Assembly (NCBI GenBank): GCA_964512305.1
Contig: CAZEIW010000210.1
Coordinates: forward strand, 1-11,919
From: CAZEIW01 sp964512305
GTDB taxonomy: Bacteria; Pseudomonadota; Gammaproteobacteria; Burkholderiales; Burkholderiaceae_F
DNA length: 11,919 nucleotides
Reading direction: 5' to 3'
Part shown: positions 6,633-11,919 of the stretch, one piece after another
How the letters are laid out: the number at the start of each line of letters is the position of its first letter
Numbering within the stretch: the stretch's first letter is position 1
Program-made: the position numbers and the translations under genes
Notes under the pieces: generated by a model
Databases searched by the model: none
Seen by the model: the letters and a program-made list of their open reading frames with translations, nothing else
Told to the model about the DNA's origin: nothing

Positions 6633-7934
6633 TCAGCCGGCCTCCGCTGCCGGCAGCCAGATCGTGAAGCGTGAACCCCGCCCCGGTTCACTGTCGACCT
6701 CGAGGCGCCCCCGCATCGACTCCACGAGCCTCTGGGTCACGACCAGACCGAGGCCGGTTCCCTCGACCGAAGTGCGTTCGGCGCCGAGGCGATTGAACGG
6801 CTCGAACAGATGGGTGAGCTGGTCGGGGTTCAAGCCGCGGCCCGTGTCCGCGACTTCGATCGCGACCTCGGCGCCCACTGCGCGCAATTCGACAGAGACC
6901 AACCCGCGCGGCCGGTTGTACTTGATCGCGTTCGACAGCAGGTTCAGCAGCGCCTGCTTCAGGCGCATGCGGTCGGCATCGACCCTCGGGAGCGCGCCGG
7001 GGCGGTGCTCCAGCCCGATGTCCTGCCGGCGGGCCGAGTCGCCGACCAGGCCGATCGCCTCGTCGATCACCCCGGCCGCGTCGACCGGCTCGATCAAGGG
7101 CGGCATCCTGCCCTCGTCCAGGCGCGAAAGGTCCAGCAGGTCGTCGACCAGCTTCACCAGATGCTCTCCCGCCTGCCGGATGTATCCGACCGACTCGGCA
7201 TGCCGCGCGGCGAGCGCGGAGTCGAGCTGCAGGATCTGCGTGAAGCCGAGCACCGCGTTGAGCGGCGTGCGCAACTCGTGGCTGACCTGCGCCAGCAGGC
7301 GGCCCTTGGCACGGTTCGATTCCTCCGCAACCCGCGCCTTGATCAGCGCGTCGGCGACGCGTTTGCGGTCCGTGATGTCGAACCGGATCGAGGCGTAGCG
7401 CTCGATCCTTCCGGTCTCGCCGCGGCGCGGGATCATGGTCGCATCGACCCAGTAGAGCTCGCCGTTCTTCGCCCGGTTGCAGATCTCCGCGCGCCAGATC
7501 TCGCCGCGCGCCAGGGCCTGGTACATGTCGCGGAAGAATTCCTTGGGATGCTGCCCGGAGTTGACGATGCGGTGGTCCCGGCCGAGCAGCTCGTCGCGCG
7601 AATAGCCGCTGATCTCGCAGAACTTGCGGTTGGCGTACAGGATGCGGCCCCGCGTGTCGGTGACCGAGACGATCGCGGTCAGGTCGAGCGCTTCGGCCAG
7701 CTCGTCGAGCTGCCCGCGCTGCACGTCGCGCGCCTGCAGCGCGCGCCCGAGCAGCCACCAGAGCGGCAGCCACACCGCGGCGGTGAGCAGCAGCGCGCCG
7801 GTCAACGCGCGCAGGACGATCGATCCCGAAGGCATCAGGAGCGCCACCGCGACCGCCGCCATCCCGGCAGCGAACAGCGTGGCGGCGATCGCCAACGGAA
7901 CGTGGCGCGACGGCGCCAGGCGGCGGCCGAACAT
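6633..7934 (-). CDS. Membrane PAS-domain sensor histidine kinase
   Basis: The 433-residue protein has two predicted membrane helices (about 12-34 and 38-63) with almost no periplasmic loop. A PAS domain with its C-terminal PAC motif follows (about 78-190; ILYANRKFCEISGYSRDELLG and RYASIRFDITDRK). Next come a HisKA dimerisation domain with the phospho-acceptor His219 in SHELRTPLNAVLGF, and an ATPase domain with N box (NLLSNAIKYN, Asn335), DTGRGL (363-368) and GTGLGL (392-397). All catalytic motifs are intact. The PAS domain, close to the redox/oxygen-sensing type, probably senses a cytoplasmic signal, but the ligand cannot be told. No receiver domain or response-regulator gene is nearby, so it is an orphan here. 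The start at 7934 is chosen because membrane helix 1 follows at once; the in-frame sequence upstream (to 8219) is Arg-rich and has no domain. The ribosome-binding site is weak. Confidence 0.9.
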   Translation of the reverse strand: MFGRRLAPSRHVPLAIAATLFAAGMAAVAVALLMPSGSIVLRALTGALLLTAAVWLPLWWLLGRALQARDVQRGQLDELAEALDLTAIVSVTDTRGRILYANRKFCEISGYSRDELLGRDHRIVNSGQHPKEFFRDMYQALARGEIWRAEICNRAKNGELYWVDATMIPRRGETGRIERYASIRFDITDRKRVADALIKARVAEESNRAKGRLLAQVSHELRTPLNAVLGFTQILQLDSALAARHAESVGYIRQAGEHLVKLVDDLLDLSRLDEGRMPPLIEPVDAAGVIDEAIGLVGDSARRQDIGLEHRPGALPRVDADRMRLKQALLNLLSNAIKYNRPRGLVSVELRAVGAEVAIEVADTGRGLNPDQLTHLFEPFNRLGAERTSVEGTGLGLVVTQRLVESMRGRLEVDSEPGRGSRFTIWLPAAEAG

Positions 7935-8255
7935 CGCGCTTGGCAGGCGCGGGCCGGAGGCGCCCGCGGGGCGGTCCCGGTCCTGATCGTGCTGCGGCAA
8001 ATCACCCCCCTCGCCGCGCCGGAAGCCGGCGCCCGTCCGCCGCACCCGGGCGCGCCTCGACGGGGCTCGACCGCCAAGGCCCAGGGATCGCAGTCCGGCC
8101 GTGCGCCCGGAGCCGCGCGCCGCGAGCCTCAATGCTACCGCGCGCCAGGACTTTTCTCTGATTGCAGACCTAATAAGGTCGCGGACTTGCGACTCGACCG
8201 GCGCGCCCGGCCGCGGCACGCGCAGGCGATGCGGTCCGGCGCCCGCGCGCCCCGC
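7935..8255. other. Intergenic stretch with no supported gene
   Basis: About 320 bases separate the histidine-kinase start from the end of the TrpF-like gene. Open frames here give only Arg/Pro/Ala-rich sequence. An AT-richer patch around 8150-8185 contains a small dyad, GACCT-AATA-AGGTC (8167-8180). It is a reasonable place for the leftward kinase promoter, but no convincing -35/-10 pair was found. Confidence 0.5.
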
Positions 8256-9230
8256 TCAGGGCCGCTCCGGGGGCCTCATCGCGGCCAGGGAATCGCCGGC
8301 CTCCTCGCGCAGCGCGCCCGCCGTTCCCCTCTTCCGCAGCAGTTCCACCGCGTGCTGGCGGACCGAGGTCACGCGCGGATCCGAGACGTCGCTGGTGGCG
8401 TTGACCATGCGCCGCAGCATCATCTCGACGTCCTTGTCGCCCTCGCCTTCGCGGAACAGCCCGCGGTCGAGCAGGTCGCTCAGTTCGCACTGGCGGCGCC
8501 GCGGGCGCTGGCCCGGGACATGCAGCCGGCGCGCGACCTCCGAGCCGACCAGATCGAGGCACCGGCGCGCCGCGTGCATGTCGAAGCGATCGTCGGCGTC
8601 GCGCACCTTCGACTCCATGTCGATCCAGAAATCCGCGCCGCCCGCGGCTTCGAAGATGCGCGGCAGCTGCTGCTCCAGGGTGTCCGGACCCAGGCCGCCC
8701 GCGTAGCCGCAGGCGACCGACTTGATCGCCCCGGGCCAGCTCGGCGGCACGATGCCGCGCCCGAGGGAGGCGTCGAACAGCACGGCGTGGTTCGGGTGGG
8801 CCGACAGGGCTTCGAGCACGCCCGCGTTGGCGTCGTTGCGCTGCGTGATGAACGTCACGCCCGGATAGTTCTGCAGCAGGCGCCCCAGTTTGGCGAGATC
8901 GACGCCGCCCTCCGACGCGTCGAAGTTCAGCTGCATCCGGCCCTCGCGCGCCCGCAACTGGTTGAACAGCCCCAGCACGACCTCCTCGCCGTCGATGAGA
9001 TGCGCCGTGCCGGCGCCGCTCAGGTGCAGCGACACCTTCACGTAGGAGGGAAGCTCCTTGAACGCGCGTCCTATGCGCTCGACCGACGGATATCGCCCGA
9101 TGCCGCCGCCGCGCTTCGCCGAGTACAGGAAGCCCCATTCGACATGCGGATACATGTCGGACAGCACGGCGAGCTCGATCAACGGCGTGGCTTCGTCGAC
9201 GCCGGTCAGCGTGCACAGCTTCAAGGACAT
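8256..9230 (-). CDS. TrpF-like (phosphoribosylanthranilate-isomerase-fold) protein with C-terminal extension
   Basis: The first about 230 of 324 residues resemble the TIM-barrel family of phosphoribosylanthranilate isomerase. KLCTLTG (residues 4-10, Cys6) matches the TrpF N-terminal KICG motif. LFDASLGRG (Asp153) sits where the catalytic aspartate lies. AGGLGPDTL (177-185) matches the phosphate-binding GGLxPxN loop, and WIDMESKVRD resembles the VDVSSGVE strand. The last about 90 residues are a charged extension absent from TrpF. With no trp genes near, it is probably one of the stand-alone TrpF-like proteins of unknown substrate, not the tryptophan enzyme itself (inference). The ATG at 9230 is preferred because AAGGAAGG lies just upstream; an in-frame ATG at 9254 is less well supported. 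Divergent from the DUF3052 gene, with 226 bases between. Confidence 0.72.
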   Translation of the reverse strand: MSLKLCTLTGVDEATPLIELAVLSDMYPHVEWGFLYSAKRGGGIGRYPSVERIGRAFKELPSYVKVSLHLSGAGTAHLIDGEEVVLGLFNQLRAREGRMQLNFDASEGGVDLAKLGRLLQNYPGVTFITQRNDANAGVLEALSAHPNHAVLFDASLGRGIVPPSWPGAIKSVACGYAGGLGPDTLEQQLPRIFEAAGGADFWIDMESKVRDADDRFDMHAARRCLDLVGSEVARRLHVPGQRPRRRQCELSDLLDRGLFREGEGDKDVEMMLRRMVNATSDVSDPRVTSVRQHAVELLRKRGTAGALREEAGDSLAAMRPPERP

Positions 9231-9456
9231 GGCGGCCTTCCTTTGGCGAGGCAAGGTGCGGGCGCGACCGGGGCGGCGGCGGTCTCGGTCCGCCCGCCCG
9301 CAGCAGTCCGGCGCGGGGCGCCGCTTACTTTACTCGCACCGGGGGGTCCGTCCTTGACGCGCGAGCAGTCCCCGCGCACGCTGTCGCCCGCGCGCAAGCC
9401 GCGGCCTCGAAAGGCCGTGCATCCGCCGCACCGATCTCTCGACCGGAGCGCTTCGC

Positions 9457-9861
9457 ATGGCCGGTTACTCGGGTACTCCGCTTGCGAAGAAGCTCGGCAT
9501 CAAGGAAGGTTGCCGCTTGCTCGCGGTGGGCGCGCCGCCGGCCTACCTCAGCCTGCTGCAACCCCTGCCGCCCTCGGTGCGATGGGCAGCCAGGGCCGGT
9601 CCGTCGGTCGACATCGTCCATCTCTTCACGGTCCGGCGCAGTGAATTGTCGGCGGCGCTCGCGGCCTATCGAAAGACGCTCGGGCCGCAGGCGACCGTCT
9701 GGGTGTCCTGGCCCAAGCAAAAGTCCAAGCTGCCGACCGACGTCACGGAAGACACGGTGCGCGAGGTCGCGCTGCCGCTGGGCTTCGTCGACGTCAAGGT
9801 CTGCGCGGTCGACGACGTGTGGTCGGGCCTGAAGCTCGTCGTCCGGAAGGAGTTGCGCTGA
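9457..9861 (+). CDS. DUF3052 family small protein
   Basis: The 134-residue protein matches DUF3052 proteins from its opening MAGYSGTPLAKKLGIKEG, an N-terminal signature of that family, followed by a Rossmann-like GAPPAY turn (26-30) and a WVSWPKQKSKLPTD segment (82-95). It has no signal peptide and is cytoplasmic. The family has no established biochemical function. GGAG upstream of the ATG supports the start. It is transcribed alone, toward selD, with a 16-base gap between the two convergent stops. A link with the selenium genes is not shown. Confidence 0.8.
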   Translation: MAGYSGTPLAKKLGIKEGCRLLAVGAPPAYLSLLQPLPPSVRWAARAGPSVDIVHLFTVRRSELSAALAAYRKTLGPQATVWVSWPKQKSKLPTDVTEDTVREVALPLGFVDVKVCAVDDVWSGLKLVVRKELR

Positions 9862-9877
9862 AGGCGCGGCGCCAGCC

Positions 9878-10969
9878 TCAAACAACCAGCAGTCCGGCGC
9901 CCCCGTCGGCTGCAACCACTTCTCCAATGTCCGCCGCAGCGCCGAATCCGTGCCGCGCAAATGCGGCCAGCACCGGCTGCACCGACCCCGGCTCGCAGGC
10001 GACCAGCAGCCCTCCGCTGGTCTGCGGATCGGTGAGCAGTGCGCGATCGACGTCGGGGAAGCCGGCCGGCAGCCGCACCTGGCCGCCGTAGCCGGACCAG
10101 TTCCTCGCCGATGCGCCGGTCACGCAACCCGCCGCGGCGAGCTCGCGCACGCCGGGCAGGACCGGAACCCGCCGCCAGTCGATGCGGATGGGGTACCCGC
10201 AGCCGCGAGCCATCTCCAGCACGTGCCCGGCCAGCCCGAACCCCGTGACGTCGGACAGCGCATGCACCCCGTCGATGAGCGCGAGCTCGGGGCCGGGCGT
10301 GTTCAGCTGCGTCGTCGTCGCGATCATTTTCGCGTAGCCCGCGGCGTCGAGGCGATCCTTCTTCAACGCCGCCGAGTAGACGCCGACGCCCAGCGCCTTG
10401 CCCAGCACGACCCGGTCGCCCGGCCGGGCGCCCGAATTGCGCTTGAACCGGTCGGGGTGCACGAGGCCGAGCGCCACCAGCCCATAGATCGGTTCGACCG
10501 AGTCGATGCTGTGGCCGCCGGCGATCGGTATGCCGGCCTCGCGGCACACCGCCTCGCCGCCCTCGAGGATCCGCCGGATCGTCTCGACCGGAAGCACGTT
10601 GATCGGCATCCCCACCAGCGCGAGGGCCAGGATTGGACGAGCCCCCATCGCATAGATGTCGGAGATCGCGTTGGTCGCGGCGATGCGCCCGAAGTCGTGC
10701 GGGTCATCGACGATCGGCATGAAGAAGTCCGTGGTGGCGACCAGCGCCTGCTGATCGTTGAGCCGGTAGACCGCGGCGTCGTCCGCGGTCTCGATGCCCA
10801 CCAGCAACTCGGCGGGGACCGGCATGCGGACGGTGTCGCGCAGGATCTCCGACAGCAATCCCGGCGCGATCTTGCAGCCACAGCCGCCCCCGTGCGACAG
10901 CGACGTGAGCCGCGGCGGTGCCGGCGAGGCGGCGGGCGCCGGCGCAGTTCCAGCTTCAAGTGCACCCAT
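9878..10969 (-). CDS. selD: Selenophosphate synthetase SelD (SenC role in the selenoneine pathway)
   Basis: SelD makes selenophosphate from selenide, ATP and water, giving AMP and phosphate. The 363-residue protein has the N-terminal glycine-rich catalytic segment HGGGCGCK, in which Cys30 and Lys33 match Cys17 and Lys20 of the E. coli enzyme. This is the cysteine form, not the selenocysteine form. ATP/Mg-binding segments follow: TADDAAVY (61-68), TTDFFMPIVDDP (79-90), ATNAISDIYAMGA (98-110), AGGHSIDS, and SDVTGFGLAGH further on. The AIRS-type C-terminal domain ends normally, including TDPQTSGGLL. Its ATG directly follows the senB stop (TGA then ATG, no gap), and its GGAGAA ribosome-binding site lies inside senB, so the two are translationally coupled. 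That pairing suggests supply of selenophosphate to SenB. It could also serve selenocysteine or selenouridine synthesis if it is the only selD in the genome. Confidence 0.95.
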   Translation of the reverse strand: MGALEAGTAPAPAASPAPPRLTSLSHGGGCGCKIAPGLLSEILRDTVRMPVPAELLVGIETADDAAVYRLNDQQALVATTDFFMPIVDDPHDFGRIAATNAISDIYAMGARPILALALVGMPINVLPVETIRRILEGGEAVCREAGIPIAGGHSIDSVEPIYGLVALGLVHPDRFKRNSGARPGDRVVLGKALGVGVYSAALKKDRLDAAGYAKMIATTTQLNTPGPELALIDGVHALSDVTGFGLAGHVLEMARGCGYPIRIDWRRVPVLPGVRELAAAGCVTGASARNWSGYGGQVRLPAGFPDVDRALLTDPQTSGGLLVACEPGSVQPVLAAFARHGFGAAADIGEVVAADGGAGLLVV

Positions 10970-11919
10970 TCAGGTTCTCCCATTTGCCCGGCTTCCACCT
11001 GCGAGCAGACGCTCGATGAGCCGCGTGAGCGTGCGCCGCTCGCGCTCCGGCTCGAACCGTGCCGAGCGCAACCGGCACTGCCGGCCCAGAAGCCCAAGCA
11101 GCCCCGGATCGTCGCGGCAGCGCTGCAGCAGTCGAGCCAGCGCCTGCGCGTTTCCGCACGGGAAGTAACCCCCATAGCCGGTTCCAAGCATACCGATGTT
11201 GCCCGGGATCCGCGACGCCAGCACCGGGGTGCCGCATTGCACGGCCTCGAGCACCGCGTGCGCGCCGCCCTCCATCCGGCTGGCGTTGATGAGCACGTGG
11301 GCCCGCTGAACACGCCGCAGCGTCTGCGCATGCGGCAAGGCGTCCAGCCAGCGGTATGCCGGGCACGCGGCTGCGGTCGCCGCCGCCATCCGTCCGAGCT
11401 CGGGATCCAACGCGCCGCCGATGTGATCGATACGGATGTCGGGCCGCTGCCGCAACAGCCGGGCCGCCTCGAACAGCGTCTGCGGGCCCTTCTCGTCGCG
11501 CAGGTGGCCGACCATCACCACGCGCAGATGGCGCCCGGTCTTCGGCAACGGTTTCCGGCGGCCGGCCGACTGGTAGATCACGCTCGCCTTGCCGCGCACG
11601 GGCCGCGGCAGCGACGCCGGGCCTTGCTCCTGCAATACGATCAGCGCATCGGCCAGGCGAAGCGACCTCTGGGCGTCGGCGTCTGATCGTATATCGCGAT
11701 ACAGATCGGTTCCGGTCAACGCGACCACGACCGGAAAGCGGCCGGGTGCGCCGGCCTCGATGCGCTTGCGGTCCCACGCGGCAACGGCCGCGGCGGAACG
11801 GCGCGCGTGCAGCGCGATCATCAGCCCGGAAGGCTCGCCGTCCCAGCCTAACGCGACCGTTGCGCGCGCGACCGGCGCCAGCATCCGGCGCCAGCGCTCG
11901 GCCGTGCGCCAGTTTCCAC
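10970..11919 (-). CDS. senB: Selenosugar synthase SenB-type glycosyltransferase (N-terminus cut by window)
   Basis: SenB is a GT4-like enzyme that uses selenophosphate and a UDP-sugar to make a 1-selenosugar, the selenium donor for selenoneine. The frame runs to the right window edge; eleven residues before the first visible ATG (11884) already match the family (GNWRTAERWRR), so the true start lies outside the window. Recognisable segments, numbered from that ATG, are WDGEPSGLMIALHARRSA (14-31), VVALTGTDLYRD (53-64), MVGHLRDEKGP (124-134) and the GT4 donor-binding region SRMEGGAHAVLEAVQCGTP (202-220). The pattern fits the TIGR04348 family, now identified as SenB. The downstream, directly abutting selD strengthens the call over a general glycosyltransferase. 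The sugar product and the presence of senA cannot be seen here. Confidence 0.85.
   Translation of the reverse strand, partial: GNWRTAERWRRMLAPVARATVALGWDGEPSGLMIALHARRSAAAVAAWDRKRIEAGAPGRFPVVVALTGTDLYRDIRSDADAQRSLRLADALIVLQEQGPASLPRPVRGKASVIYQSAGRRKPLPKTGRHLRVVMVGHLRDEKGPQTLFEAARLLRQRPDIRIDHIGGALDPELGRMAAATAAACPAYRWLDALPHAQTLRRVQRAHVLINASRMEGGAHAVLEAVQCGTPVLASRIPGNIGMLGTGYGGYFPCGNAQALARLLQRCRDDPGLLGLLGRQCRLRSARFEPERERRTLTRLIERLLAGGSRANGRT

Noticed and set aside
7935..8219. N-terminal extension of the histidine kinase
   Set aside because: The added 95 residues are Arg-rich without domain features and precede the first membrane helix.
9309..9323. CGGCGC-GGG-GCGCCG hairpin followed by a slightly T-rich run
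   Set aside because: No gene ends upstream on the + strand, the T-run is broken, and such short GC stems are expected by chance here.
9354..9382. Possible promoter (TTGACG with a -10 near 9377) for the DUF3052 gene
   Set aside because: The -35 is good but the -10 candidates (CACGCT or ACGCTG) are poor, so it was not listed as a feature.
6810..9644. 944-codon open frame on the + strand opposite the kinase and TrpF-like genes
   Set aside because: Composition is Arg/Ala/Gln-rich with no domain pattern, and it runs antisense through two well-supported genes.
9950..11686. 578-codon open frame on the + strand opposite selD and senB
   Set aside because: Antisense shadow; both opposite genes carry clear catalytic motifs.

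Overview
The window is GC-rich proteobacterial DNA. Sampled 60-base stretches are about 70% G+C in soxB and about 57% in the LysR/barrel segment. The sox gene order, the single-haem SoxA and the selenoneine-type genes suggest a beta- or gammaproteobacterium. The palindromic intergenic repeats are of a kind best known from alphaproteobacteria, so no genus or class can be assigned with confidence.

Left part (1-5041, + strand): a compact thiosulfate-oxidation operon soxY-soxZ-soxA-soxX-soxB followed by an exported DUF302 protein. SoxYZ carries the sulfur substrate on a C-terminal GGCGG arm. The cytochrome pair SoxAX loads it oxidatively, and SoxB hydrolyses the terminal sulfone to release sulfate. 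All these genes carry export signals except soxZ, whose product presumably travels with SoxY. soxCD is not in the window, and the window begins just before soxY. An approximately 180-base composite palindromic repeat interrupts the operon between soxX and soxB, and a smaller repeat-type hairpin overlaps the soxY ribosome-binding region.

Middle (5038-6589): a lower-GC pair made of a LysR-type regulator (-) and a divergent small secreted protein (+) with an allene-oxide-cyclase-barrel-like glycine-rich motif. The gap between them holds a perfect dyad matching the T-N11-A LysR box. The pair looks acquired separately from its neighbours.

Right part (6633-11919): an orphan membrane PAS histidine kinase (-), a roughly 320-base stretch with no supported gene, a TrpF-like TIM-barrel protein with a C-terminal extension (-), a small DUF3052 protein (+), and a two-gene unit read leftward. 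That unit is a TIGR04348-type glycosyltransferase matching the selenosugar synthase SenB (its N-terminus is cut by the window edge), followed with no gap by selenophosphate synthetase SelD/SenC. It is most likely part of a selenoneine (selenium analogue of ergothioneine) pathway. The third enzyme, SenA, would have to lie beyond the right edge. SelD would make selenophosphate from selenide and ATP, and SenB would transfer the selenium to a sugar from a UDP-sugar.
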